Source: Burkholderiales bacterium
GTDB taxonomy: Bacteria > Pseudomonadota > Gammaproteobacteria > Burkholderiales > Burkholderiaceae_C
DNA: 64,000 nucleotides
Assembly: GCA_021414305.1 (NCBI GenBank)
Contig: JAIOOS010000019.1
Span: 1-64,000, forward strand
Reading direction: 5' to 3'
Shown here: positions 35,407-45,072 of the stretch, piece by piece
Position numbering within the stretch: the first letter of the stretch is position 1
Layout: each line of letters begins with the position of its first letter
Notes under the pieces: model-generated
Seen by the model: the letters and a program-made list of their open reading frames with translations, nothing else
Told to the model about the DNA's origin: nothing
Databases searched by the model: none
Position numbers and translations under genes: made by a program

Positions 35407-36392
35407 GCTGCCACCCGAAGCAACGCGGTGCCGCGCTGCTGACCGCGATGATCATCGTCGCTCTGGTTGCGACCCTGGCCAGCACCATGGTCTGGCAGCA
35501 GTGGCGGGCGATCCAGGTCGAGGCCGCCGAGCGGGCGCGCACCCAGTCGGCGTGGGTGCTCTCGGGCGCGCTCGACTGGGCCCGGCTGATCCTGCGCGAG
35601 GACGCCAAGACCGGCGGCACCGACCATCTCGGCGAGCCCTGGGCGGTGCCGCTCGCGGAAGCCCGGCTCTCGACCTTCCTCGCCGCCGACAAGGACAACA
35701 CCGAAGACGCGCCCGACGCGTTCCTCTCCGGCTCGATCACCGACGCGCAGGGTCGCTACAACCTGACCAACGTCGTCAGCAACGGCAAAGTCGATCCGAT
35801 CGAGCTGGCCTCGCTGCAGCGCCTGTGCGAGACGGTCGGCCTCTCGGTCGATGTCGCGGCGCGCATTTCCGCGGGCCTGCGCGACGCGTCGCCGCCACCG
35901 CCCCCCGATCCCAGCGCGAGCGGGGCGAGCGCCCCCGCCGCGGCGGCCGAGAGCCGACCCGCCAATCCGCCGCTCATGCCGCGCTCGGCGGGTCAGCTCA
36001 CGTGGCTGGGCATCGAGGCCGGTGCGGTGCAGACCCTCGCGCCCTACGTCGTCATCCTGCCGGAGCGGACCTTCGTCAACGTCAACACCGCGCCGCGGGA
36101 GGTGCTGGTCGCGGCGATCGATGGCCTCGACCTGGCGACGGCCGAGCGCATCGTCCAGTCGCGGCAGAGGGTGCCGATCAAGTCGCGCGCCGACCTTCAG
36201 GCGGTGGCGCCCTCGCTGCCCGCAGCGAGCCTCGACCGGATCGCCATGGGCTCCAACTTCTTCGAGGTTCGCGGCCGCCTGCGCCTCGGCGACGTCGTGC
36301 TGGAGCAGCGTTCGCTGGTACAGCGGCGCGGCATCGACGTCGTCGTGCTTCAACGCGAGCGGGTCTCGGCGCGCGACGGCGTCGGCTCGTAA
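35403..36392 (+). CDS. gspK: Type II secretion minor pseudopilin GspK
   Basis: Largest minor pseudopilin, 329 residues, and the one that lacks Glu5, as in the family: QRGAALLTAMIIVALVATLAS. GspK features are WQQWRAIQVEAAERARTQSAW, GSITDAQGRYNLTNVV, FVNVNTAPREVLVAAIDGL and a SAM-like helical domain. A Pro/Ala-rich insert near residues 160-185 (PPPPPDPSASG) is low complexity and may be a lineage-specific linker. It caps the pseudopilus with GspI and GspJ. Confidence 0.9.
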   Translation: MSCHPKQRGAALLTAMIIVALVATLASTMVWQQWRAIQVEAAERARTQSAWVLSGALDWARLILREDAKTGGTDHLGEPWAVPLAEARLSTFLAADKDNTEDAPDAFLSGSITDAQGRYNLTNVVSNGKVDPIELASLQRLCETVGLSVDVAARISAGLRDASPPPPPDPSASGASAPAAAAESRPANPPLMPRSAGQLTWLGIEAGAVQTLAPYVVILPERTFVNVNTAPREVLVAAIDGLDLATAERIVQSRQRVPIKSRADLQAVAPSLPAASLDRIAMGSNFFEVRGRLRLGDVVLEQRSLVQRRGIDVVVLQRERVSARDGVGS

Positions 36393-36484
36393 GGCAGCGC
36401 AAAAGTGAGCAGCAATTCTGCGAAGACGCTACAACAGAGCAACGTAAGTCTTTGATTGCAGGCGTTTTCGGCCCTGTGGCCTCC

Positions 36485-36490
36485 TAAAAT
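36485..36490 (+). promoter_or_regulatory. Possible internal -10 box before gspL
   Basis: TAAAAT lies in the 122-base gap between gspK and gspL, the largest gap in the rightward gsp operon. It would start transcription near 36497. No good -35 is at the right distance, so it is only a candidate internal promoter. Confidence 0.3.
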
Positions 36491-36514
36491 GCGGGTAGGC
36501 TACGCCGCTCTCCC

Positions 36515-37774
36515 ATGTCGACCCTCGTGATCCAGCTTCCCGAGCATCCGCGCCTGCGCGCGCGGGTGCCTGGCGAGGCTGCGCCCGAGACGGGCCGGCG
36601 CCGCGAGTACGTCTACGTCACCAGCGCCGACGGCATCGAGTTCGAGGCCCAGGGCGAAGCTGCCGCCGCGTTGCTGCCACGCGCCTCCCAGGTGATCGCG
36701 GTGATCCGCGAAACCGACGTCGCCTGGCACCGCATCACGCTGCCCAAGGCGCCGGCGTCGCGGCTGCGCGCCGCCCTCGTCGGCGTGATCGAGGACGCCC
36801 TGCTCGAAGACGCGGAGTCGGTGCACCTCGCGGTCGCGCCGCTCGCGGTCGCGGGCGAGCAGGCCTGGGTCGCGGCGATCGACCGCGCCTGGCTGCAGGA
36901 AGAGCTCGAGGCGCTGCAGAAGGGCGGCGTGTTCGTCGACCGGGTCGTGCCGATGGCCTGGCCCGACGAGCCGCCGATGGGCCATTTCCACGTCCCCGCC
37001 TCGGGCGACCCGGCCGCGCCGGCCGGCACCGTGCTCACCTGGGCCAACACCGACGGCGTCGCCACGGTCCGCCTCGACGGCGGCCTGGCCCGCGCGATCG
37101 TGCCGCAGCCCCCGCCGGTGACGACGCGCTGGACGGCATCACCCACCGCCGCCGTCGCCGCCGAGCAGTGGCTGGGTGCGCCGGTGATGGTGATGCCGGC
37201 CGAGCAGCGCCTGCTGCAGGCTGGCCGCAGCCTCTGGAACCTGCGCCAGTTCGAGCTGGCGCGAAAGACACGCGGCGCGCGCGCCGCCCGCGACTGGCTG
37301 CGCCAGGCAATGAGCCCGGCGTGGCGGCCGGTGCGGATCGGCTTGGCCGTCTTCATCGTCGCCCAGATCGCCGGCCTCAATCTGTGGGCCTGGCATCAGA
37401 AGAACGCAGTCGAGGCGCGCAAGAGCGCGATCCAGGCGCTGGTGAAGCAGAGCTATCCGCGGGTGGCCGACGCCGACATTCAGCGCGACGCCAGCGCAGT
37501 GATGCTGCGCGAGACCCAGGCGCTGCGCAGCGCCGCCGGCAAGCCGGCCGAGAGCGACCTCGAGCCGATGCTGCAGGCCGCGGCCGCGGCCTGGCCGAAC
37601 GAGCGGCCGCCGGTCGAGAACCTGCGCTACGAGCCGGGCAAGCTGACGATCAGCGCCACCGGCTGGACCGACCCGCAGATCGAGCAGTTCCGCGGCGTGC
37701 TCCAGCCCGCCGGATTCCAGGTCAACGCGAGCGAGGGCCGGATCGTCGTGACCCGCGTCCGCTCCGCCGCCTGA
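36515..37774 (+). CDS. gspL: Type II secretion platform protein GspL
   Basis: Bitopic inner-membrane protein of 419 residues. The cytoplasmic actin-like domain that binds GspE includes VIAVIRETDVAWHRITLPKAP and ALVGVIEDALLEDAESVHLAV. One transmembrane helix (VRIGLAVFIVAQIAGLNLWAW, about 270-290) is followed by a ferredoxin-like periplasmic domain with ENLRYEPGKLTISATGW. It pairs with GspM, encoded ten bases downstream. Confidence 0.9.
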   Translation: MSTLVIQLPEHPRLRARVPGEAAPETGRRREYVYVTSADGIEFEAQGEAAAALLPRASQVIAVIRETDVAWHRITLPKAPASRLRAALVGVIEDALLEDAESVHLAVAPLAVAGEQAWVAAIDRAWLQEELEALQKGGVFVDRVVPMAWPDEPPMGHFHVPASGDPAAPAGTVLTWANTDGVATVRLDGGLARAIVPQPPPVTTRWTASPTAAVAAEQWLGAPVMVMPAEQRLLQAGRSLWNLRQFELARKTRGARAARDWLRQAMSPAWRPVRIGLAVFIVAQIAGLNLWAWHQKNAVEARKSAIQALVKQSYPRVADADIQRDASAVMLRETQALRSAAGKPAESDLEPMLQAAAAAWPNERPPVENLRYEPGKLTISATGWTDPQIEQFRGVLQPAGFQVNASEGRIVVTRVRSAA

Positions 37775-37784
37775 GCCCCGTCCG

Positions 37785-38300
37785 ATGGCCACCGACTCGC
37801 CTTCCCTCCCGCCCGCGCTCAACGACGCCCGCCAGCAGGCCGGGCGCTTCTGGCAGGCACGCGCGCCGCGCGAGCGGCAACTGATCCTCGTCATGGCGAT
37901 CTCGGTCGGCGTCCTCCTCGTCTGGCTGACGCTGATCCAGCCGGCGCTGCGCACCCTGCGCGAGGCGCCCGTCGACCTCGACCGGCTCGACCAGCAGATG
38001 CAGCAGATGCAGCTCGCCGCCGGCGAGATGCAGTCCCTGCGCGCCGCCTCGCCGGTGCCGACCGAGCAGGCGACCACGGCCCTGCGCGCCGCGACCGCGC
38101 AGCTCGGTAGCGGCGCCAAGCTCGCCGTTCAGGGAGACCGGGCGACTCTCACCTTCACCGGCATCCAGGGCGACGCCCTGCGCGCCTGGCTGGGCGAGGC
38201 GCGCAGCGCGGCGCGCGCCCGGCCGATGGAGGCGCAGCTCGTCAAGGCGGCCAGCGGCTACAGCGGCTCGGTCACGGTCAGCCTCGGAGCCGCCTCGTGA
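37785..38300 (+). CDS. gspM: Type II secretion platform protein GspM
   Basis: Bitopic protein of 171 residues. A cytoplasmic N-terminus rich in charged residues (FWQARAPRERQ) leads into the helix LILVMAISVGVLLVWLTLI. A periplasmic coiled coil (LDRLDQQMQQMQLAAGEM) and a small ferredoxin-like domain follow (TLTFTGIQGDALRAWL). It partners with GspL. Its stop overlaps the gspN GTG start (GTGA). Confidence 0.88.
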   Translation: MATDSPSLPPALNDARQQAGRFWQARAPRERQLILVMAISVGVLLVWLTLIQPALRTLREAPVDLDRLDQQMQQMQLAAGEMQSLRAASPVPTEQATTALRAATAQLGSGAKLAVQGDRATLTFTGIQGDALRAWLGEARSAARARPMEAQLVKAASGYSGSVTVSLGAAS

Positions 38301-39193
38301 TCCGCAGGAAGCGCAACCGCCAGCTTTGGTCACCGACGGTCGCCGGCAGCGGCTGGAGCGAATCGACCCTGGCCGAGCAGGCCTGGGAGGTCGAGCGCGG
38401 CGCGGCAGTCCGCTGGGCGATCGCCGGCGGAGTGTTCGGTCTTCTGGTCGGCCTGATCCTGTTCGCGCCGGCGGCCTGGCTGGCGACGGCAGTGGCTTCG
38501 GCGACCAACCAGCGCCTGGTGCTCGCCGACGCGCGCGGCACCATCTGGTCGGGCAGCGCCGTGCCCATCCTCACCGGCGGCGCCGACAGCCGCGACGCCA
38601 GCTACCTGCCCGGCCGGCTCGAGTGGACGCTGATGCCGCGCTTCTACGGCGTCGAGCTTTCGGCGCGCCAGGACTGCTGCATCAACGGCACCCTGCGCCT
38701 GCAGATCCGGCCCGGCCTCGGCCGCATCAAGGCCACCTACGCGCCGCCGCCCGGCGCCGCCGGAACGCTCGGCCAGTGGCCGAGCGCCTGGCTCGGCGGC
38801 CTCGGCACGCCCTGGAACACCCTGCAGCTAGGCGGCACCGCCAAGATGGCGTCGCCGGGCTTCTCGATCGAGCAGGTCGAGGGCCGCTGGCGGCTCGACG
38901 GCAAGCTCGACCTGGAACTCGAAGCCGTGTCCTCGCGTCTGACCACGCTCGAGACGCTGGGCAGCTACCGCGTCACCCTCACCGGCGGCTCGAGCGAGGG
39001 CAGCGCGACGCTGCTCTCGCTGACGACCACCGACGGCCCGCTGCAGCTCATCGGCAGCGGCACCTGGGGACCGGCCGGGGTCAAGTTCCGCGGCGAGGCC
39101 CGATCCGCGGGCGTCGACGAGCCTGCTCTTTCCAACTTGCTCAACATCATCGGTCGGCGCGACGGCGCCCGGTCGATCATCTCGATCGGATGA
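38297..39193 (+). CDS. gspN: Type II secretion protein GspN
   Basis: GspN family protein of 298 residues, present in a subset of T2SS. One N-terminal transmembrane helix (WAIAGGVFGLLVGLILFAPAAWL) is followed by RLVLADARGTIWSGSAVPILTGG and a beta-rich periplasmic domain with LPGRLEWTL. Exact function is unclear even in studied systems. The GTG start overlaps gspM, and its stop overlaps the gspD ATG. Confidence 0.85.
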   Translation: MIRRKRNRQLWSPTVAGSGWSESTLAEQAWEVERGAAVRWAIAGGVFGLLVGLILFAPAAWLATAVASATNQRLVLADARGTIWSGSAVPILTGGADSRDASYLPGRLEWTLMPRFYGVELSARQDCCINGTLRLQIRPGLGRIKATYAPPPGAAGTLGQWPSAWLGGLGTPWNTLQLGGTAKMASPGFSIEQVEGRWRLDGKLDLELEAVSSRLTTLETLGSYRVTLTGGSSEGSATLLSLTTTDGPLQLIGSGTWGPAGVKFRGEARSAGVDEPALSNLLNIIGRRDGARSIISIG

Positions 39194-41454
39194 CCATGAC
39201 ACTTCGCCACGCCAAACGAGCCGCCGCCCGAGCCGGCGCGGCGGCCATGGCGGCGACGCTGGCGCTGTCGTCGCTGCCGCTGCCGGCGCAGACGCCCAGC
39301 ACCCGCACCGCGGCCACGCCGCAGCCGCGCTTTCGCGGCGCGCCGGTCACGCTCAACTTCGTCAACGCCGACATCGAGGGCGTGTCCCGGGCGATGGCGG
39401 CGATCCTGCGCCAGCAATTCATCGTCGATCCTCGGGTGCGCGGCACGATCACGCTCTACAGCGAAGATCCGCTGACGCCGAACGAGGCCTATCTCAACTT
39501 CCTCGCCGCCCTGCGCGGCCTCGGCTTCACCGTGGTCGAAGTGGGCGGCATCTTCAAGGTGGTGCCCGAGGCCGACGCCAAGCTGCAGGCCGGCACGGTC
39601 TCGGTCGACGGCGTCTCGCGCCGCGGCGACCAGGTCATCACCCAGATCTTTCGCCTCAACCACGAGAACGCGAACAACCTGGTGCCGGTGCTCCGGCCGC
39701 TGATCACGCCGAACAACACGATCAACGCCAACCCGGGCAACAACACCCTGGTCATCACCGACTACGCAGACAACCTGCAGCGGATCGCGCAGATCATCGC
39801 CGCGATGGACACGCCCGCGGCCGGCGACATCGAGGTGATCCCGCTGCGCTACGCGGTCGCCTCCGACATCCAGCCGCTGCTGCAGCGCCTGACCGACGGT
39901 GGCACGACCGCGGCGGTCGTGCCCGGCGGTGGGCAGAACACCGGCACCGCGGCGCCGTCGATCCTGGTCGACAGCCGCAGCAACGCGCTGATCGTGCGCA
40001 GCGCCAACCCGACCAAGATGGCCGGCGTGAAGGCGCTGATCGCCAAGCTCGACGTCCCGCCGCAGGGCTCGGCGGCGAGCGGCAACATCTGGGTCGTGCA
40101 CCTGAAGAACGCCGACGCGACCAAGCTGGCGCAGGTGCTGCGCGCGGCCTTCAGCGCCGGCTCGGGCGGCGCCTCGGGCGGCGGCTCGATGACGTCGACG
40201 ACGCAGCCCGCCAACCCGGCTGGCGCCGCCGGCACCGCCAACGCGGTCTCGGCCGCGGCGGCGCCGATCAGCGCCTCGGCAGGTCCCTCCACCGGCGGCT
40301 TCATCCAGGCCGATCCGTCGACCAACTCGCTCGTCATCACCGCGCCCGAGCCGCTCTACCGCCAGGTGCGCGGCATGATCGACCAGCTCGACGAGCGCCG
40401 TGCGCAGGTCTACATCGAGAGCCTGATCGTCGAGGTCTCGGGCGACAACACGGCCGAGTTCGGCTTCCAGTGGCAGGGCGTGCTGGGCAACAAGGGCAGC
40501 TCGAACATCGTCGTCGGCGGCACCAACTTCGGCAGCACCGGCAACCTGCTGACGATCGACCAATCGCAGGTCGCCGGCGGCACGCCGACGGTCAACCTCG
40601 GCCAGGGCCTCAACATCGGCCTGGTGCGCAACTTCTTCGGCACCTACGGGCTGGCGGCGATCGCCAACTTCCTGCAGTCGCAGGCCAACACCAACATCAT
40701 GTCGACGCCGAACCTGGTGACGCTCGACAACGAGGAAGCGAAGATCATCGTCGGCAGCAACGTGCCGTTCGTCACCGGCCAGTTCACGCAGACCGGCGGC
40801 GCGCTGACCAATCCGTTCCAGACGATAGAGCGCAAGGACGTGGGCATCACGCTGCGCATCAAGCCGCAGATCGGCGAGAACGGCGCGATCCGGATGACGA
40901 TCTTCCAGGAGTCGTCGAGCCTGGCGTCCGGCACCGCCCCCGGCACCTCGAACGCCGGCCCGACCACCAACAAGCGCTCGATCGAGTCGACCGTCATGGT
41001 CGACGACGGCCAGATCCTGGTCCTCGGTGGCCTGATCGAAGACACCTACACCGACAACAAGTCGAAGGTGCCGCTGCTCGGAGACATCCCCTACCTCGGG
41101 TCGCTGTTCCGGACCGAGACCCGGTCGAAGAAGCGCACCAACCTGATGGTGTTCCTGCGGCCCACCGTGCTGCGCGACGCCGATACCTCGAACAAGCTCT
41201 CGGTCGACCGCTACGACATGATCCGCTCGTTCCAGCAGGACCAGCAGCCGCGCCCGAGCGTGTTCGTGCCGATCAACGAAACGCCGGTCGTGCCTCCGCT
41301 GCCCCGGCTCGAGGACAGCGTCGTGCCGATCGCGGCGCCGCAGAGCTCGCCGGGCACCACCCGGCAGCAGCGACCGCTGCTGCCGAAGCCCGCCGAGCCG
41401 CCGCCTTCCGCGCCGATCCCGGCATCGGCCCCGGCATCGGCCCCGGGCGGCTAA
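39190..41454 (+). CDS. gspD: Type II secretion secretin GspD
   Basis: Outer-membrane secretin of 754 residues. The N-terminal signal ends near LSSLPLPAQT. N0 (VTLNFVNADIEGVSRAMAAI), N1, N2 and N3 domains follow, the last with a Gly/Ser/Ala-rich insert near residues 330-380. The secretin core has VPFVTGQFTQTGGALTNPFQ, IERKDVGITLRIKPQI and VPLLGDIPYLGSLFR. The C-terminal tail is Pro/Ala-rich, and no pilotin-binding motif is obvious. The ATG overlaps the gspN stop; a second ATG two codons on is possible. Confidence 0.94.
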   Translation: MTMTLRHAKRAAARAGAAAMAATLALSSLPLPAQTPSTRTAATPQPRFRGAPVTLNFVNADIEGVSRAMAAILRQQFIVDPRVRGTITLYSEDPLTPNEAYLNFLAALRGLGFTVVEVGGIFKVVPEADAKLQAGTVSVDGVSRRGDQVITQIFRLNHENANNLVPVLRPLITPNNTINANPGNNTLVITDYADNLQRIAQIIAAMDTPAAGDIEVIPLRYAVASDIQPLLQRLTDGGTTAAVVPGGGQNTGTAAPSILVDSRSNALIVRSANPTKMAGVKALIAKLDVPPQGSAASGNIWVVHLKNADATKLAQVLRAAFSAGSGGASGGGSMTSTTQPANPAGAAGTANAVSAAAAPISASAGPSTGGFIQADPSTNSLVITAPEPLYRQVRGMIDQLDERRAQVYIESLIVEVSGDNTAEFGFQWQGVLGNKGSSNIVVGGTNFGSTGNLLTIDQSQVAGGTPTVNLGQGLNIGLVRNFFGTYGLAAIANFLQSQANTNIMSTPNLVTLDNEEAKIIVGSNVPFVTGQFTQTGGALTNPFQTIERKDVGITLRIKPQIGENGAIRMTIFQESSSLASGTAPGTSNAGPTTNKRSIESTVMVDDGQILVLGGLIEDTYTDNKSKVPLLGDIPYLGSLFRTETRSKKRTNLMVFLRPTVLRDADTSNKLSVDRYDMIRSFQQDQQPRPSVFVPINETPVVPPLPRLEDSVVPIAAPQSSPGTTRQQRPLLPKPAEPPPSAPIPASAPASAPGG

Positions 41455-41460
41455 AACGCC

Positions 41461-42882
41461 ATGGGCGCCCGCCACCCGCTGCCCTACGCCTACGCGAAGG
41501 CGCACACGCTGCTGCTCGAGGACGACGGCGCCCGCCTCGTGCTGTGGGCGCCGGAGACGGTGGCCCTGCCCGCGCTCTCGGAAGTGCTGCGTCTCTACGA
41601 CGTCGACAGCTTCGAGCGCGAATCGGCCGAGACGCTGGTCGGCCGGATCGCCGCCGCCTACGCCGGCGGCGAAGGCAGCGCCGCGGTGGTGATCGGCGAG
41701 GTCGAGAGCGCGGTCGACCTCTCGCGGATGATGCAGGAGCTGCCGGCGATCGAGGACCTGCTCGAGGCCTCGAACGACGCGCCCATCATCCGCATGCTCA
41801 ACGCCCTGCTGACGCAGGCCGCGAAAGACGGCGCCAGCGACATCCACATCGAGCCCTACGAGCGCTCGAGCTCGGTGCGCTTTCGCGTCGACGGATCGCT
41901 GCGCGAGGTGGTGCAGCCCAATCGCGCCCTGCACGCGGCGCTGATCTCGCGCCTGAAGATCATGGCCGAGCTCGACATCGCCGAGCGCCGCCTGCCGCAG
42001 GACGGCCGCATCTCGCTGCGCATCGGCGGCCGCGCCGTCGACGTGCGCGTCTCCACGCTGCCCTCGGCGCACGGCGAGCGCGCGGTGCTGCGCCTGCTCG
42101 ACAAGGCCGAGTCGAAGTTCACGCTCGAGGGCCTGGGCATGAGCGGCGACGTGCTCACCAAGTTCGACCACCTGATCAAGCAGCCGCACGGCATCATCCT
42201 CGTCACCGGCCCGACCGGCTCGGGCAAGACGACGACCCTCTACGCCTCGCTCGGCCGGGTCGACACCGCCGGCACCAACGTGCTGACGGTCGAGGATCCG
42301 GTCGAGTACGAGCTCTCGGGCATCGGCCAGACGCAGGTCAACGCCAAGATCGACCTCACCTTCGCCAAGGCGCTGCGCGCGATCCTGCGCCAGGACCCCG
42401 ACGTCATCATGATCGGCGAGATCCGCGACTACGAGACCGCGCAGATCGCGATCCAGGCCTCGCTCACCGGCCACCTGGTGCTCGCCACCGTGCACACCAA
42501 CGACGCGCCGAGCACGGTCACGCGGATGATCGACATGGGCGTCGAGCCGTTCCTGCTGTCGTCGAGCCTGATCGGCGTGCTGGCGCAGCGACTGGTGCGA
42601 AAGCTCTGCGTGCATTGCCGCAAGCTCGGCGCGATGGGCCGCTACCACCCGGTCGGCTGCGAGCAGTGCGCGATGACCGGCTACAAAGGCCGCACCGGCG
42701 TCTACGAGCTGATGATGGTCAACGACAAGATCCAGGCGCTGATCCACGCCCGCGCGCCCGAGGCCGAGATCTTCGCCGCCGCCGAGGCGACCGGCCTGCA
42801 CTCGATGCGCGAAGACGGCGAGCGGCTGGTCGCCGAAGGCATCACGTCGCCCGAAGAAGTCATCCGCGTCACGCGCGAATAG
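41461..42882 (+). CDS. gspE: Type II secretion ATPase GspE
   Basis: Cytoplasmic ATPase powering pseudopilus assembly, 473 residues. The N1E-like domain is followed by DGASDIHIEPY, Walker A GPTGSGKTTT (250-259), an Asp box near VEDPVEYE, Walker B VIMIGEIRD (315-323) and a His box TVHTNDA. The zinc-binding element has C383-x2-C386 and C400-x2-C403 with only 13 residues between the pairs, shorter than I expect for GspE. It starts six bases after gspD. Confidence 0.94.
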   Translation: MGARHPLPYAYAKAHTLLLEDDGARLVLWAPETVALPALSEVLRLYDVDSFERESAETLVGRIAAAYAGGEGSAAVVIGEVESAVDLSRMMQELPAIEDLLEASNDAPIIRMLNALLTQAAKDGASDIHIEPYERSSSVRFRVDGSLREVVQPNRALHAALISRLKIMAELDIAERRLPQDGRISLRIGGRAVDVRVSTLPSAHGERAVLRLLDKAESKFTLEGLGMSGDVLTKFDHLIKQPHGIILVTGPTGSGKTTTLYASLGRVDTAGTNVLTVEDPVEYELSGIGQTQVNAKIDLTFAKALRAILRQDPDVIMIGEIRDYETAQIAIQASLTGHLVLATVHTNDAPSTVTRMIDMGVEPFLLSSSLIGVLAQRLVRKLCVHCRKLGAMGRYHPVGCEQCAMTGYKGRTGVYELMMVNDKIQALIHARAPEAEIFAAAEATGLHSMREDGERLVAEGITSPEEVIRVTRE

Positions 42883-42904
42883 CTGACGCCCCCGCCGGCT
42901 CGAC

Positions 42905-44122
42905 ATGCCCGCCTTCAAGTTCGAAGCCCTCGACGCCCAGGGCAAGGCGACCAGCGGCCTGCTCGACGCGGAATCGGCGAAGGCGGCGCGCTCGCAGCTG
43001 CGCGCGCAGTCGCTGGTGCCGCTCGCGGTCACCCAGGTCGCCACCGCGGGCACCGGCGCCGCCGGCGGCCTGCGCATCGGCGGCCGGGTGTTCGACTCGA
43101 CCGGCCTGGCGGTCTGGACCCGTCAGCTCGCCGGCCTCGTCGGCTCCGGCCTGCCGCTCGAGCGCGCCCTCACCGCCCTCGGCGACGAAGCCGAGGACCG
43201 CAAGCAGCGCGAGCTGGTCGCGCACCTGCGCAGCGAGGTCAATTCCGGCCAGCCCTTCGCCCGTGCGTTGGCAAGCGCGCCGCGCGAGTTCGACGACGTC
43301 TACCGCGGCGTGGTCGCGGCCGGCGAGCAGAGCGGCGCGCTCGGCCGCGTGCTCGAGCGCCTGGCCGACGACCTGGAGGCGCGCCAGGAGCTGAAGGGCA
43401 AGCTGATCGGCGCGACGCTGTACCCGGCGATCGTCTCGGCGATCGCGATCGTCATCGTCATCTTCCTCGTGACCTACGTCGTGCCGCAGGTGGCGACGGT
43501 GTTCACCAGCTCGAAGCGATCCTTGCCCTTCCTCACCCTGGCGATGATGGCGATCAGCGGCTTCCTGCGCAGCTGGGGCTGGCTGCTCCTGCTGGCGATC
43601 GCGGCGGGCGTGGGCACGCTCCTGGCTGCGCTGCGCAACGAGCCGTTCCGCGAGCGCTTCGACGCCGGCTGGCTGAACCTGCCGCTGATCGGCCGCCTGT
43701 CCCGCGGCTACAACGCGGCGCGCTTCGCCGGCACGCTGGCCATGCTCGCCGGCGCCGGCGTGCCGATCCTGAAGGCGCTGCAGGCCGCGGCCGAGACGCT
43801 CTCCAACCGGGCGATGCGCGCCGACGCGATGGACGCGCTGGTGCAGGTTCGGGAAGGCGCGCCACTCGCCTCCGCGCTGGCCGGCAAGAAGCGCTTCCCC
43901 GGCATCCTGGCGATGTTCGCTCGCCTCGGCGAGCAGACCGGCCAGCTGCCGACCATGCTCGAGCGCGCCGCCAAGCAGCTCTCCGCGGAAGTGCAGCGCC
44001 GGGCGATGCAGATGGCGACCATCCTCGAGCCGCTGCTGATCGTGGGCATGGGCGGCGTGGTGATGCTGATCGTGCTCGCGGTGCTCTTGCCCATCATCCA
44101 GCTGAACAGCTTCGTCAAGTAA
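42905..44122 (+). CDS. gspF: Type II secretion inner-membrane protein GspF
   Basis: Polytopic platform protein of 405 residues with the duplicated T2SSF domain. The first half has LAVWTRQLAGLVGSGLPLERAL, and the second has AARFAGTLAMLAGAGVPILKAL. Three transmembrane regions are visible: around 170-195, 220-240 and the C-terminal LLIVGMGGVVMLIVLAVLLPI. The N-terminal MPAFKFEALDAQGKATSGLLDAES is typical. It is the last gene of the gsp cluster. Confidence 0.94.
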   Translation: MPAFKFEALDAQGKATSGLLDAESAKAARSQLRAQSLVPLAVTQVATAGTGAAGGLRIGGRVFDSTGLAVWTRQLAGLVGSGLPLERALTALGDEAEDRKQRELVAHLRSEVNSGQPFARALASAPREFDDVYRGVVAAGEQSGALGRVLERLADDLEARQELKGKLIGATLYPAIVSAIAIVIVIFLVTYVVPQVATVFTSSKRSLPFLTLAMMAISGFLRSWGWLLLLAIAAGVGTLLAALRNEPFRERFDAGWLNLPLIGRLSRGYNAARFAGTLAMLAGAGVPILKALQAAAETLSNRAMRADAMDALVQVREGAPLASALAGKKRFPGILAMFARLGEQTGQLPTMLERAAKQLSAEVQRRAMQMATILEPLLIVGMGGVVMLIVLAVLLPIIQLNSFVK

Positions 44123-44150
44123 CCAGCGTCGACACCTATGATGCGGCGCT

Positions 44151-45047
44151 ATGCCTGCATCGCTTGAAGGTCAGCTCGTCGTCGCGATCTCTTCGCGGGC
44201 GCTGTTCGACTTCGAGGAAGAAAACCGCCACTTCGAGGCCAACGACGACCGCGCCTACATGCAGCTCCAGCTCGAGCGCATCGAGCAGGCAGCCAAGCCC
44301 GGGGTCGCGTTCTCGCTGGTGCAGAAGCTGCTCGCCTTCAACGACCCGGCGACGCAGCGGGTCGAGGTCGTGATCCTGTCGCGCAACGACCCGGTCTCGG
44401 GGATGCGCGTGTTCCGCTCGGCGCAGGCCTACGGCATGCCGATCCAGCGCGGCGTGTTCACCCGCGGCGAGTCGCCGTGGCGCTACCTGCGGCCGCTCGC
44501 CGCCAACCTTTTCCTCTCGACCAACGAGGCCGACGTGCGCTCGGCGCTCGAGGCCGGCGTGCCGGCGGCGCGCGTCTATCCGCAATCGGCGCGCGCCTCC
44601 GACCGGCATCCGAAGGAAGTGCGGATCGCCTTCGACGGCGACGCGGTGCTGTTCTCCGACGAAGCCGAGCGCGTCTACCAGTCGAGCGGCCTCGACGCCT
44701 TCCAGGCGCACGAGCGCGACCATTCGGCGACGCCGCTCGCCGCCGGCCCGTTCCAGCCGCTGCTGCTCGCGCTGCAGCGGCTGCAGCACGAGCGCGTGCA
44801 CGGCATGCGGATCCGCACCGCGCTCGTCACCGCGCGCAGCGCGCCGGCGCACGAGCGGGCGATCCGCACCCTGATGCAATGGAACGTGGAGATCGACGAG
44901 GCGATGTTCCTCGGCGGCCTCGCCAAGGGCGAGTTCCTGCGCGAGTTCGAGCCCGATTTCTTCTTCGACGACCAGACCGGCCACATCGAGAACGCATCGG
45001 CGCACGTGCCTTCGGGGCACGTGGCTTCGGGAATTTCGAACGGCTGA
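44151..45047 (+). CDS. 5'-nucleotidase, cytosolic type (pfam06189)
   Basis: HAD-like cytosolic 5'-nucleotidase family, 298 residues. Family stretches are LVVAISSRALFDFEEENR, VEVVILSRNDPVSGMRVFRS, ANLFLSTNEADVRSAL, RIAFDGDAVLFSDEAE (the acidic DGD motif) and MFLGGLAKGEFLREFEPDFFFDDQ. It dephosphorylates nucleoside monophosphates in relatives; the preferred base is unknown. TATGAT at 44137-44142 would start transcription at about 44149, leaving almost no leader before the ATG. It is not part of the gsp operon by function. Confidence 0.85.
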   Translation: MPASLEGQLVVAISSRALFDFEEENRHFEANDDRAYMQLQLERIEQAAKPGVAFSLVQKLLAFNDPATQRVEVVILSRNDPVSGMRVFRSAQAYGMPIQRGVFTRGESPWRYLRPLAANLFLSTNEADVRSALEAGVPAARVYPQSARASDRHPKEVRIAFDGDAVLFSDEAERVYQSSGLDAFQAHERDHSATPLAAGPFQPLLLALQRLQHERVHGMRIRTALVTARSAPAHERAIRTLMQWNVEIDEAMFLGGLAKGEFLREFEPDFFFDDQTGHIENASAHVPSGHVASGISNG

Positions 45048-45072
45048 GTATTGGCCCTGACCCTCACCCCGG

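Noticed and set aside
38965..43077. 1370-residue minus-strand frame opposite gspN-gspD-gspE-gspF
   Set aside because: It is antisense to four well-recognised T2SS genes and is Arg/Asp/His-rich, as expected for third-codon GC bias.
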